Origin: Bacteroidota bacterium
GTDB lineage: Bacteria; Chlamydiota; Chlamydiia; Chlamydiales; FEN-1388
DNA: 64,000 nt
Assembly: GCA_013285825.1 (NCBI GenBank)
Contig: JABDGV010000007.1
Location: 1 to 64,000, forward strand
Direction: 5' to 3'
Shown: positions 50,593 to 59,685 of the stretch, piece after piece
Layout: every line of letters starts with the position of its first letter
Position numbering within the stretch: the first letter of the stretch is position 1
Program-made: the position numbers and the translations under genes
Notes under the pieces: model-generated
Database searches by the model: none
The model's input: only the letters and a program-made list of their open reading frames with translations
Told to the model about the DNA's origin: nothing

Positions 50593-52724
50593 AAATGAAT
50601 CTCAAAGACCTGACATGCTAGAGGGGCAACAGATACAGTCACATTTCCAAAGCCTATATAAACTGGGCCATTAACCTTGCCAGAGCCTCCAAATCGCTCC
50701 TCGTCGGTATTAAAGATCTCACGGATAGAGGAGACATTCCCTATCTGAATCGTATAGCGTTCAAAATACTGCGGTGAAAAGTGCAGGAGCACAAGAAGTG
50801 CTTTTTGAGGAGTAGCTGGATCTTTTCTTAAGAAAGTGATGATGCTGTTATTTGAATCTGAAAAGTCGACCCATGAAAAACCGTGATAGGTAAAATCATC
50901 CGCCCAGAGCTCTTTTCTCTCTAAATACAGATGGTTTAGCTCTTTGCAGCAGGTTTGAAGGCCGCTATGAATTGGAAACTGGAGTAAGAACCATTCTAAA
51001 GATTTGGCCGAATCCCACTCATTCCACTGTCCAAGCTCTGCCCCCATAAACAGAAGCTTCTTACCCGGCTGAGTCATCAAATAGCCTAAGATGAGCCGCA
51101 TATTGGCAAATTGCTGCCACACGTCTCCCGGCATCTTGGCAAGCAGGCTCTTTTTCCCGTGAACGACTTCATCGTGGGAAAGTACCAGCACAAAACGCTC
51201 TGAGAAGGCATAAAGCAGGCTGAACGTTAGCTCATTTTGATGATGAGCGCGATGGATCGGATCTTTTTGGATATACCTGAGCGTATCGTTCATCCAGCCC
51301 ATGTTCCATTTGAAATCAAAGCCAACGCCGCCACTGCTCAATGGATGGGAGATTCCAGTAAAGGAGGTGGACTCTTCAGCAATGGTTAAAACGCCAGGGA
51401 AGCGGTCGTGAATGATGGCATTTGCGTGCTTTAAAAACTCAATCGCTTCGATATTTTCCTTGCCGCCATACTCATTTGGAATCCAGCGGCCATCTTCTCT
51501 TCCATAGTCCAGGTAGAGCATTGAGGCAACGGCATCGACACGAAGGCCATCTATATGCATCACATCGAGCCAGAAAAGGGCCGATGCAAGAAGAAAGTTT
51601 GAGACCTCATGACGCCCAAAATTGAAGATACAGGTGTTCCAATGAGGGTGAAAACCCTTCCTCGCATCTACATGCTCATATAAAGATGTCCCATCAAAGC
51701 GGGCGAGTGCAAAATCATCGGTTGGAAAATGGCCTGGCACCCAATCAAGAATTACCCCAATCCCATTTTGATGAAGCGTATCGACAAAATATTGAAAATC
51801 CTCTAATGACCCAAATCGAGAAGAGGGGGCAAAAAAGCCAGTTACCTGATAGCCCCATGATTCATCTAAAGGGTGTTCAGATATTGGAAGCAGCTCTACA
51901 TGTGTGTAGCCCATCTCTTTGCAATAGGTAGCAAGCTCTGAAGCTAAATAGCGGTAGCCAAGAAATTCATTCTGCCAGCCACGCCTCCAGGAACCTAGAT
52001 GCACTTCGTAGATGTTGATTGGCCGATTGAGATTTTGACTCTTCCTGGCTTCTAACCACTCCTGGTCATTCCATTCATAAGAATCTAAACTACAGACTAA
52101 AGAGGCAGTCTTGGGCCTATGCTCAAACTGATGTCCGTAAGGGTCGCTTTTTATTCTTCTATCCCCTGTCTGAGTTTGAATTTCAAACTTATAGGCAGAC
52201 CCAATGGGCAATCCTGGGACAAAGAGCTCCCAAACACCTGAAGATCCAAGAGAGCGCATGGGGTTTACACGGCCATCCCAGTGGTTAAAGTCGCCGATGA
52301 GTGAAACAGAGCGAGCCGACGGTGCCCAGACAGTAAAAGCAACACCTTGAACGCCTTGGTGCAACATAGGCCTTGCGCCCATCTTTCTATGAATTTCATA
52401 ATGAACTCCAGCCCCAAAGAGGTATTGATCGACCTCTCCAAAGGTTGGCCAGAAGGCATAAGGGTCATTTGTAAGAGAACCGTCTGTATGATACACTCGG
52501 TAATCCTTAAACGTTGTATCCGCTGGCGCCGAAAGCTCAAAAAGCCCAGAGTCGTGTACACGCTTCATCTCAACAATATAGCCATATAGTTCGATAAAGA
52601 CTTGGGCCGCTTCCGGCCGGTAAAGCCTGATAACCGATTCTGAGCCATTTCTATGAAGGCCTAAAATTCGATGCGGGTCATATCGCTCAGTATGGGCTAG
52701 AGCTTCAAGCAGGTGCGTTTTCAT
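50589..52724 (-). CDS. glgB: 1,4-alpha-glucan branching enzyme
   Basis: 711 residues, GH13 family with an N-terminal CBM48 region (GVAFTVWAPSARSVSLIGDFNHWDGRVNPM). Catalytic regions: DWVPGHFPTDDFALARFDG, GLRVDAVASMLYLDYGR (nucleophile Asp), TIAEESTSFTG (acid Glu), LSHDEVVHGKKSLL. It introduces alpha-1,6 branches into glycogen, which chlamydiae store. The N-terminal GxYxPHRILGLH part is present, so the protein is full length. Convergent with the preceding paralogue pair. Confidence 0.97.
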   Translation of the reverse strand: MKTHLLEALAHTERYDPHRILGLHRNGSESVIRLYRPEAAQVFIELYGYIVEMKRVHDSGLFELSAPADTTFKDYRVYHTDGSLTNDPYAFWPTFGEVDQYLFGAGVHYEIHRKMGARPMLHQGVQGVAFTVWAPSARSVSLIGDFNHWDGRVNPMRSLGSSGVWELFVPGLPIGSAYKFEIQTQTGDRRIKSDPYGHQFEHRPKTASLVCSLDSYEWNDQEWLEARKSQNLNRPINIYEVHLGSWRRGWQNEFLGYRYLASELATYCKEMGYTHVELLPISEHPLDESWGYQVTGFFAPSSRFGSLEDFQYFVDTLHQNGIGVILDWVPGHFPTDDFALARFDGTSLYEHVDARKGFHPHWNTCIFNFGRHEVSNFLLASALFWLDVMHIDGLRVDAVASMLYLDYGREDGRWIPNEYGGKENIEAIEFLKHANAIIHDRFPGVLTIAEESTSFTGISHPLSSGGVGFDFKWNMGWMNDTLRYIQKDPIHRAHHQNELTFSLLYAFSERFVLVLSHDEVVHGKKSLLAKMPGDVWQQFANMRLILGYLMTQPGKKLLFMGAELGQWNEWDSAKSLEWFLLQFPIHSGLQTCCKELNHLYLERKELWADDFTYHGFSWVDFSDSNNSIITFLRKDPATPQKALLVLLHFSPQYFERYTIQIGNVSSIREIFNTDEERFGGSGKVNGPVYIGFGNVTVSVAPLACQVFEIHF

Positions 52725-52847
52725 AAGCCTGATAGTACATATTAGCCTTTTCCAAGGAAAGGGGTAATCTACTCTAGAGACACACGCTTTGTAAAAATAT
52801 ACCTTATATTGTATGTCTTGTCACACTCCTATAAGGCTATAGTCCTC

Positions 52848-54086
52848 ATGACTGACAATATCTCAAATTCTATCTCAGCGATTAACAAGTGGGCACAAAT
52901 TGAAAAGGAAAAACCACATTCTGGAATTCTACGACTCGATAAAAAAACGAATCAAATTCAATTTGTCACATACGCCGATCTAAAATTTATTGATAAAGTA
53001 AAACTTTTCTTTGGAATCGGAGTGACAAAAAATCTTAAAGCGATTGTCGATTCCTTTGGCAGGGATAATTGGCAGGGATTAGAGAGAAAATCGATTACCC
53101 TTCTCGATTCAAAAATCAACGACTGGAATAACCATAAGTTCTTGAACATTTTTAGGGGAACTGTTCGAGCTGAAGAAATTCACACTATAGCTGCTGGGTT
53201 AGAAGATATTGATGCAAGAATCAACACAGCTTTTACAAATCAGGGATTAGATAAATCTAAGCTCAAGCCCGATAATTTTAAGCTCGTGTTTGAGAACAAA
53301 ACAGTTACCCACATCAAAGTGAAGAAGCTCGGTGAAGGGGGTCAGAAAATAGTTACTTTGCTCTACGACATCTCTAAAAAGCTCTTTGAGGCCTTAGCTA
53401 CGCCATTACCTTATACCGAAAAGCTGCGAGCTGAGGGCATACAAACTATAAAAGAAGAGCGAGCCATATCGGAGAAGCTAAAAAAAGAGGGTATTAAGGG
53501 TGTTGTTGAATATCACGAAATAAAAACTATTGATGGTGAAGTTGGCGTGTTGATTGAGTTTTGTGCTGGAGGTGATATGGGTAAATTTTGGTTTGATAAG
53601 GACGATAATTTGATCAAACCTAACACACGTCCCGCGAAAGAGCTCAAAGAGATTTACAAAAAAGTACATAGTTTTGTCTCGACGCTTGATCAAATGCACA
53701 AGAAAGGCTACATACACCGCGATATAAAACCTGATAATATTTTTCTTACAGGCAAAGGTCAGACGCGCATTGGAGACTTAGGGATGGTAGTTCATGAAAA
53801 GGAGAAAAGGGAGGAACAATGCGGTACAACAATGTACATGGCCCCTGAGCTTAATAGAAAGATTCCAGCAACGACAGCTCTTGATTGTTGGTCGCTGGGT
53901 GTCATGCTGCTTCAATTGGAAACTGGCCACAATGTTTCTAGAGATGGAGTCGATAAAACGGAAGGGTTCAATAATATAAAAGATAAGGGACTCAAAAACC
54001 TTATAAGTGGATTATTGAATAAAGATCCTCAAAAACGACTTACCGCTGCCGATGCACTCCCTGTCCTCAAGCGGTTATCCCAATAA
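52848..54086 (+). CDS. Ser/Thr protein kinase without signal peptide, WNK-like lysine position
   Basis: 412 residues from ATG 52848; the TTG at 52809 is a possible but weaker start. A novel helical N-terminal domain (about 1-145) precedes the kinase domain: glycine loop GEGGQK (162-167), beta3 EALA (181-184, no Lys), alphaC Glu in KEER (about 203-204), HRDIKPDNIFL (290-300), DLG (310-312), CGTTMYMAPEL and DCWSLGVMLLQLETG. Catalytic loop is canonical, so it is probably active. Unlike the 3.8-7.7 kb trio it has no leader and its catalytic loop is of the eukaryotic Ser/Thr type. The glycine-loop Lys again matches WNK kinases. Confidence 0.87.
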   Translation: MTDNISNSISAINKWAQIEKEKPHSGILRLDKKTNQIQFVTYADLKFIDKVKLFFGIGVTKNLKAIVDSFGRDNWQGLERKSITLLDSKINDWNNHKFLNIFRGTVRAEEIHTIAAGLEDIDARINTAFTNQGLDKSKLKPDNFKLVFENKTVTHIKVKKLGEGGQKIVTLLYDISKKLFEALATPLPYTEKLRAEGIQTIKEERAISEKLKKEGIKGVVEYHEIKTIDGEVGVLIEFCAGGDMGKFWFDKDDNLIKPNTRPAKELKEIYKKVHSFVSTLDQMHKKGYIHRDIKPDNIFLTGKGQTRIGDLGMVVHEKEKREEQCGTTMYMAPELNRKIPATTALDCWSLGVMLLQLETGHNVSRDGVDKTEGFNNIKDKGLKNLISGLLNKDPQKRLTAADALPVLKRLSQ

Positions 54087-54200
54087 AATACTGAAACGAT
54101 TCTATCTGTATTATACAAAGTCGATATAATATAACAAATTACTTACTTTTAATTTTAAATTACTATATAGTTTATTTATTATTAAATTTAAGGATTAAAT

Positions 54201-54722
54201 ATGATATTAGAAAAACAATATATTCATGAATTAGAAAATGCAACGATTATCATTTCCACGAGTAAACATAGTATCAATGAGAACTATCTTTCTATACAGC
54301 CAAGTGTTAGCAAGAGAAAAATAACCGAATTATTTGCAAGAGCCATACCTAAAGATTTGCATCAAGAAATAAAAACTGAAATCATTTTCAAAAGTGATGA
54401 GGTTCGTAAAGGAATTACTTATCTCGTAACTCAAAAATTAATCACTACTAAAGAACAAAAAACAATCGAACAATCAATAGAAAAGCTTGATAGATCCCTA
54501 AAATCTCTCCAAAAGAAAAATCTAAAATCAAACTCGAATGAACAAAACCAACTCATTACCATGAAGAGGGAAAAAAAGAGGATCTTTGTTCTTGCCCCCG
54601 AATCAGATTCAGATGAAACGTGGGACGTATTAGTTAGCAATGACGATGTCAAGAATACCAGTAAGGATGACCTGAGTGCATTATTCTTAAACTGCATAGG
54701 TCTGGGAATAGACAATAATTAA
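54201..54722 (+). CDS. Hypothetical charged protein
   Basis: 173 residues, ribosome-binding site AAGGA, very AT-rich upstream. Helical, strongly charged middle (EQKTIEQSIEKLDRSLKSLQKKNLKSNSNE) and a C-terminal acidic part (APESDSDETWDVLVSNDD). No signal peptide, membrane segment or recognised domain. It stands alone between the kinase and a convergent gene. Codon and base use is more AT-rich than in neighbouring housekeeping genes, which suggests late acquisition. Confidence 0.6.
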   Translation: MILEKQYIHELENATIIISTSKHSINENYLSIQPSVSKRKITELFARAIPKDLHQEIKTEIIFKSDEVRKGITYLVTQKLITTKEQKTIEQSIEKLDRSLKSLQKKNLKSNSNEQNQLITMKREKKRIFVLAPESDSDETWDVLVSNDDVKNTSKDDLSALFLNCIGLGIDNN

Positions 54723-54752
54723 ATTAAAGTACGCATTTCGTGTGTGAACCTA

Positions 54753-55664
54753 TCAACTTTCGAACTGATCCAGATAGTAGCGCTCCCCTTTTTCTAATGA
54801 AAGCGGCGCTCCACCTGCAACAACTCTTCCTCGATCCGATTTACTTGTTCGCAATCTGAAACGAGAAAGTCCGTCAGGCAATTTCAAATGAATTTCAGCA
54901 TCCTTATTTGACTCGATAAAAAGACGGCGAAGCTTTTTCTTAGTCCATTCAAGATGCACCACTCCAAAGCTTGTAGGAATATCAATAAAGCGGCCAGCAG
55001 GAGCCTCTAATGGAAGCTTTGGCAAAAGCGTGAGAGTACTACCCTCTTCCTGGATAAATAGCGCTTGAATAGAGGCTGCAAGAGTTCCCAAGAACTGAAG
55101 AGGCTTTAGCGTTGTCGACGGATTATCATATCCCCAATAAGCATTAGACGTTGGAGAGAAAATACCCTCAAATCCAGCTCTAAGCACGTCTTGGACACGG
55201 ATAAAGAGCTTTAACCGATCAGTTTCCCCTTGAAGATCTTTAAGCAGAGAAGGCCCCTTTTCTTTAGCTGTTGGATAGCCATAGCTTGCGGCATAGAGCA
55301 AAGGAACCATTTCAACCATCGATTCTCGGTCGATCACTTGGCTCCAGTTTAATGCTTTGTGGCTGCCAAACGAAAGACGAGGCTTTGTAGTGCTGTTTTT
55401 CTTTCGAACGAATTTTCTGTAGAAGCCTTGTTGTGTTCGACCTTCAATAGAGACTTCCCCCGATTCAAGATCAGCTCGTACGCAGAAATCATCTACAGGA
55501 CCGTTTTGATCCAGCTCAAACCGCTGCTCTTTACCCGTCTCGAGATTCTTGATGATGTAATAGGTTGGGTAGGAGATAACTGCCTCAGGAGAACCTGGGA
55601 GAAGGATAGGAGTTCCAGGAACTTTTGTCCAAACAGTTGTATGCTTAAATATCTCAATCTTCAC
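54753..55664 (-). CDS. Conserved hypothetical protein coupled to mtaB
   Basis: 303 residues, overlapping the mtaB stop by 4 bp. The second half (SNAYWGYDNPSTTLKPLQFLGTLAASIQALFIQEEGSTLTLLPKLP, then PTSFGVVHLEWTKKKLRRLFIESNKDAEIHLKLP) resembles the C-terminal parts of large glycoside hydrolases, where a helical end of an (alpha/alpha)6 barrel is followed by a beta-sandwich. The first half is beta-rich. No catalytic domain of such an enzyme is present here, so it could be a remnant or an independent sugar-binding protein. Assignment is tentative. Confidence 0.6.
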   Translation of the reverse strand: MKIEIFKHTTVWTKVPGTPILLPGSPEAVISYPTYYIIKNLETGKEQRFELDQNGPVDDFCVRADLESGEVSIEGRTQQGFYRKFVRKKNSTTKPRLSFGSHKALNWSQVIDRESMVEMVPLLYAASYGYPTAKEKGPSLLKDLQGETDRLKLFIRVQDVLRAGFEGIFSPTSNAYWGYDNPSTTLKPLQFLGTLAASIQALFIQEEGSTLTLLPKLPLEAPAGRFIDIPTSFGVVHLEWTKKKLRRLFIESNKDAEIHLKLPDGLSRFRLRTSKSDRGRVVAGGAPLSLEKGERYYLDQFES

Positions 55665-56908
55665 AAAAGCTCTCCCAAACAGGAATCTGCAGTATTTCCT
55701 ACTAGTCGTACACGAACGAGTTGATTTGAAGGAACTTGTACATTCTCAATGGTAACAGGAAGAAAGTTCGCTGTGTGACCAAAGGCACAGTTTCCATCAC
55801 TGTTTTCGGTTAAAATCTCCATCTCCCTGCCAATATATTCATTTCGAAGTTGATAGGAAACCTCTTCAGCTAGACGAAGAAGTCGCGATTTCCTCTCTCT
55901 AATAAGTTCGTGTGGAACCTTATTAGTAAAGGTTGCAGCTTTCGTGCGAGGGCGGGAGCTATAAGGAAAGGTGTGCACTTTCGTAAAACGAACTGTTTTC
56001 AACGCATCCACGGTCTCTTCAAAATCAGCCTCAGTCTCACCTGGAAAGCCTACAATTACGTCCGTGGTGAATGTAAAATCGGGTGATGCAGCTTTTAAAC
56101 GCCGAACCGTATCAAAGAAGATCTGTTTTGTATATTTCCTGTTCATCCTTTTCAAAATGGAGTTGGATCCAGCTTGTAGTACGACATGCATCGAATGGCA
56201 TGTTTTTTTTCCGTTGATGACAGCATCTAAAAGATCATCGTCGACTTCATCGGGATCAATGGAGGAAATGCGGATACGCTCGACACCTTCGACCTTGTCA
56301 ACAGCTCGTACGAGATGATGAAGACGGATGGAGCCATCTCCTCCATCAAAGTCGCCGATATTAATTCCTGTAAGTACAATCTCTTTAAATCCATTCTCAA
56401 CAAGGGTCTTTATTTCCCTTAAAATATCATCAAGGGATCTTGATTTTGAACGTCCTCGAACATAGGGAATGATGCAGTAGGTACAAAAGGAGTTGCAGCC
56501 ATCTTGAACTTTTACAAACGCTCTAGTATGCGCTTCAAACTGACGTATGGCAAATTCAGGCACCTCTTCATCTGGGAAAAGAGCTGCAACCAAGAATTCT
56601 TTGTCTTTATTAGAGACAACCTTGGTTACACCCTCAATAGATTCAAGAGATTTTGGATCGCGCTCCGCAAGACAGCCGGTAACCATCACTTCAGCGCCAG
56701 GATTTTCTCGAATGAACGAGCGAACTTGGTGGCGCGAGGATGCATCGGCACTTTCAGTCACCGTGCAGGTATTGACGACATAAATATCGGCTTTTTCGTC
56801 CTCTTCTGCTGGCCTGTGCCCGAGTGCTTCTAGCTGATCACGGAATGCTTGCGCTTCGTATTGATTCGTACGACAGCCAAGTGCTACTATTTTAAACTTT
56901 TTTTGCAT
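55661..56908 (-). CDS. mtaB: tRNA threonylcarbamoyladenosine methylthiotransferase MtaB
   Basis: 415 residues, second MTTase-family radical SAM protein in the window. N-terminal MTTase Cys residues are in GCRTNQYEAQAF, VNTCTVTESADASSRHQVR and MVTGCLAERDP; the radical SAM motif is VQDGCNSFCTYCIIPYVRGRSKSR; a TRAM domain closes the protein. The GCRTNQYEAQ and CTVT..AD..SR signature separates MtaB from MiaB and RimO. It converts t6A37 to ms2t6A37 in tRNAs reading ANN codons. Confidence 0.93.
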   Translation of the reverse strand: MQKKFKIVALGCRTNQYEAQAFRDQLEALGHRPAEEDEKADIYVVNTCTVTESADASSRHQVRSFIRENPGAEVMVTGCLAERDPKSLESIEGVTKVVSNKDKEFLVAALFPDEEVPEFAIRQFEAHTRAFVKVQDGCNSFCTYCIIPYVRGRSKSRSLDDILREIKTLVENGFKEIVLTGINIGDFDGGDGSIRLHHLVRAVDKVEGVERIRISSIDPDEVDDDLLDAVINGKKTCHSMHVVLQAGSNSILKRMNRKYTKQIFFDTVRRLKAASPDFTFTTDVIVGFPGETEADFEETVDALKTVRFTKVHTFPYSSRPRTKAATFTNKVPHELIRERKSRLLRLAEEVSYQLRNEYIGREMEILTENSDGNCAFGHTANFLPVTIENVQVPSNQLVRVRLVGNTADSCLGELL

Positions 56909-56969
56909 AGTGAAAGAGAGGTAATCCTAGCTTTGTATTCCTAAGTTATATTGACTATTAGCTATTTAA

Positions 56970-57174
56970 TTTTTCACCACAGAGGTCACAGAGCCCACAG
57001 AGAAGGAAGGTATGTCCAATTCACCTACTAGATGACAGATCGTTCATATAAGAAACTGTATCACTATTCCTATATCCTGCCCGCCGTAGGCGGATCCTGC
57101 TAGTGCAGCGGATCCTGTTGATTCAATTTCTATGCCACTCTCTCTGTGTGCTCTGTGATCTCTGTGGTTAAAAT
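56970..57174. repeat. CACAGAG-type palindrome enclosing a second repeat
   Basis: Left arm TTTCACCACAGAGGTCACAG continuing GCCCACAGAG (from 56972) pairs with right arm CTCTGTGTGCTCTGTGATCTC and TGTGGTTAAAAT (57142-57174). The arms are some 130 bp apart, and the space between them contains copy 2 of the dispersed repeat. The gap 56909-57209 (301 bp) holds nothing else that was recognised. Such CACAGAG inverted repeats are found in many unrelated genomes. Confidence 0.65.
57072..57118. repeat. Dispersed intergenic repeat, copy 2
   Basis: ATATCCTGCCCGCCGTAGG, CGGATCCTGC, TAGTGCAGCGGATCCTG. Nearly identical to copy 1 at 2931-2974. It contains internal inverted parts (CCGCCGTAGGCGG; ATCCTGCTAGTGCAGCGGAT), so it can fold. 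Confidence 0.7.
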
Positions 57175-57209
57175 TTCTATAAAAGACCGCTTACTTCCAA
57201 AGAAGTATA

Positions 57210-58355
57210 CTATTTCGATGCGATATTGCGAAGCAGGTTTCTGATAATCTCAAGAATAATCTGTGCTTGCGCTTGCGTTCGAATGCTCAAAAACCAGGCG
57301 CCTAAAAACCTCTCAAGCCATGCCCCCTCTTGCAGCTTTTCAACGACAGTAGATGAAAACATTTCAACAGCCAAGCTTTTAGAGGTCTCTTTAAACACAA
57401 GTTTCATCGCCTCAAGACCCGAATCCATACTCAAAGCTGCATATTCAGCTATCGACGTCTCAGGAAGAGAAGCTTCTGAGATGAGCCGCATAAGTCCCTT
57501 AGTATCTCTGCTAATTTTTGAAATCAGTTCGATGATCTCTTTCTCTGCAAGCTTTTGAGGGAGTGACTCCCAGTTCGGTTTTATGAGTGAAAAAAGCACA
57601 TCCTCATCGCAGGTCGATACGATAAAGTTTGATATATGGACAGCAAGCGGGTGAGCTGTGAAGAGAATATCCTCTTCGCGCTCATGGAAAAGTGCTGGAC
57701 TTACTGACTTAATATATCGAATGAAAAAGGAGGCAACAGCCTTTTTCAAATGTTCAGAGGTGTGGTTAGGCCTTGGAGAATGCTTTTTCTGGTATCCCTG
57801 CATACCTTTTTCAACGCATTGGAGGAGATAACAAAATAGCGCTTCTCGAGACTGGATTGATATAAACTTTTCTAAGTTGTTATGGCATTCTTTCCGAATG
57901 CTCTCAGAAAGCGTTGTCCATATTTTGGGACGGATAAACCGAGCAAGCATCCCTTCAATCGGAAGAATAAGATCCTCTCCTCCCTGTGGAAATGCTACAT
58001 GCATAATTTGATCGATTATTTCATCGAAATAGACGGTAAGAGATGGTTGAGAATGTTCAACAAGCCCTTCAAGGGCAATTGCAAGGCTTTCAGCTAAAAA
58101 TTGAGGATCTTTTTCATGGAGCTGCTGAATTTTTCTAAGCACACGCGAAAAGATAGCAAAGATATTGGACTCAATGACTTGAGAGATGATGGCGTCGTCA
58201 GCAAAAACATCCCCTCCAGGTATTTTCTTTTTAACTATAGGCAGTAGTTTTTGAGCGAGCGTCATGCCAAATTCAATCAACTCCTGTCCTCGATGGTGGG
58301 AGCCTAAAAATTCAATATCTTTTCCAACTCTGCTTTGAGGATCAGGTGCTTTCAA
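57210..58355 (-). CDS. Hypothetical helical protein translationally coupled to hflX
   Basis: 381 residues, all-helical by appearance, no signal peptide or membrane segment. Start overlaps the hflX stop by 4 bp. Elements such as IIDQIMHVAFPQGGEDLILPIEGML recall the LPEGRDSLPI-type segment of the paralogue pair at 46.4-50.6 kb, so a distant relationship is possible but not shown. Near the C-terminus AWLERFLGAWFLSIRTQAQAQIILEIIRNLL forms an amphipathic end. Function unknown. Confidence 0.65.
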   Translation of the reverse strand: MKAPDPQSRVGKDIEFLGSHHRGQELIEFGMTLAQKLLPIVKKKIPGGDVFADDAIISQVIESNIFAIFSRVLRKIQQLHEKDPQFLAESLAIALEGLVEHSQPSLTVYFDEIIDQIMHVAFPQGGEDLILPIEGMLARFIRPKIWTTLSESIRKECHNNLEKFISIQSREALFCYLLQCVEKGMQGYQKKHSPRPNHTSEHLKKAVASFFIRYIKSVSPALFHEREEDILFTAHPLAVHISNFIVSTCDEDVLFSLIKPNWESLPQKLAEKEIIELISKISRDTKGLMRLISEASLPETSIAEYAALSMDSGLEAMKLVFKETSKSLAVEMFSSTVVEKLQEGAWLERFLGAWFLSIRTQAQAQIILEIIRNLLRNIASK

Positions 58356-59683
58356 AATTTGCTCCTTAATCGCTGCGCTTCTCCTTTTGGAAGCTCTATA
58401 TCGAGCACGACGTCGTTATCTCTATATTCTTCACTATACACACGTCCATTTTTCTTCGCTTCCAGCACCAGATCGTAACGACTTTGCGGTATGAGAAGCT
58501 CTAAGCGCTCACGGCCAGCCTTAAGTAAAAGCTCCATCTCAGCAAAAAGCGCATCGACACCTTCTCCAGTTTTTGCAGAAAGCAAAACTGATCGAGGATA
58601 GGCAATCTTGAGCTTCTGAATCATCGATATTTGCTGTTCGTTATCCGAAAGATCAATCTTATTGATCACGGTTATCATGGGCGTTTGCCCAGCATGAAGT
58701 TCTTTTAAGAGATGAACAGTTGTCTCTGCTTGTCCTAGAGCATTGGGATGGGAGGAATCTATGAGGTGAATGAGGAAATCGGCTTCAACTGCCTCTTCCA
58801 GTGTACTTTTAAAAGCTGCAACGAGCTGGTGAGGAAGTTTTCGGATAAATCCTACCGTATCGATAAGAAGCACCTCTTGAGCAGAAGGAAGAGTAAAGCG
58901 CCTGGTCGTTGTATCTAGCGTTGCAAAGAGCATATCTTCAATATAGACATCAGCGCCTGTAAGAAGACGTAGTAAGCTCGACTTGCCCGCATTGGTGTAT
59001 CCAACTATAGCAAAGACGGGAATGGCATTTTTTTCTCTGAGTGCCCGTTGCGTAACCCGATAGCGCTCAATTTCATCAATTTCCTTTTGAAGCTGCCCTT
59101 GGCGCCTTTTTAAAATTCGACGGTCGATTTCAATCTGCTTTTCGCCCTCGCCCTTCAAATACCCGCCGCCCGACATGCCGCCGCCTCCGCCAGCTTGGCG
59201 GGAAAGGTGCGTCCACATGCGCTTGAGACGAGGAATTAAGTACTGTACACGAGCAAGTTCCACCTGCAGTTTAGCTTCATGGCTTTTTGCTCGGTCAGCA
59301 AAGACCCCTAAAATAACCTCTCTTCGATCGATGACAGGAAGCTTAAACTCCTCTTCGAGATTTCTCTGCTGAGATGGGGTGATCTCATCGTCAAAGATAA
59401 TCAGGGTACAACCCTTTTCTAAAGCTAGCTGTTGAAGCTCTTCAATCTTTCCTGAAGAAATAAAGGTTTTAGCAGAAAAATCACGTGCATGAATCAAAGC
59501 CGTTTCGCAAACGGAAATCTTATGCGTTTCAGATAGAAGAGCAAGCTCTTGGACATGCTCTCGAGCTGCACTCTCTTCATTTTTAGAGGTGTATACGCCA
59601 ATGAGAAGAGCTTGAGCTGTTCGAAGTCTGTTTCTATCTGCCCAAGGAAGGGTATCGTCGACAAAGGGTTGAGTAGTTGCCAT
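58352..59683 (-). CDS. hflX: GTPase HflX
   Basis: 443 residues. N-terminal HflX domain (SGKIEELQQLALEKGCTLIIFDDEITPSQQRNLEE, RREVILGVFADRAKSHEAKLQVELA), the glycine-rich linker GGGGGMSGG (about residue 165), and a G domain with G1 GYTNAGKSS, G3 DTVGFIRKLPHQL and G4 INKIDL. HflX splits or rescues stalled ribosomes in stress. Transcribed after the MBL-fold gene (2-bp gap) and before the coupled hypothetical gene, the same hflX-PhnP-like pairing found in Chlamydia. Confidence 0.96.
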   Translation of the reverse strand: MATTQPFVDDTLPWADRNRLRTAQALLIGVYTSKNEESAAREHVQELALLSETHKISVCETALIHARDFSAKTFISSGKIEELQQLALEKGCTLIIFDDEITPSQQRNLEEEFKLPVIDRREVILGVFADRAKSHEAKLQVELARVQYLIPRLKRMWTHLSRQAGGGGGMSGGGYLKGEGEKQIEIDRRILKRRQGQLQKEIDEIERYRVTQRALREKNAIPVFAIVGYTNAGKSSLLRLLTGADVYIEDMLFATLDTTTRRFTLPSAQEVLLIDTVGFIRKLPHQLVAAFKSTLEEAVEADFLIHLIDSSHPNALGQAETTVHLLKELHAGQTPMITVINKIDLSDNEQQISMIQKLKIAYPRSVLLSAKTGEGVDALFAEMELLLKAGRERLELLIPQSRYDLVLEAKKNGRVYSEEYRDNDVVLDIELPKGEAQRLRSKF

Positions 59684-59685
59684 CT

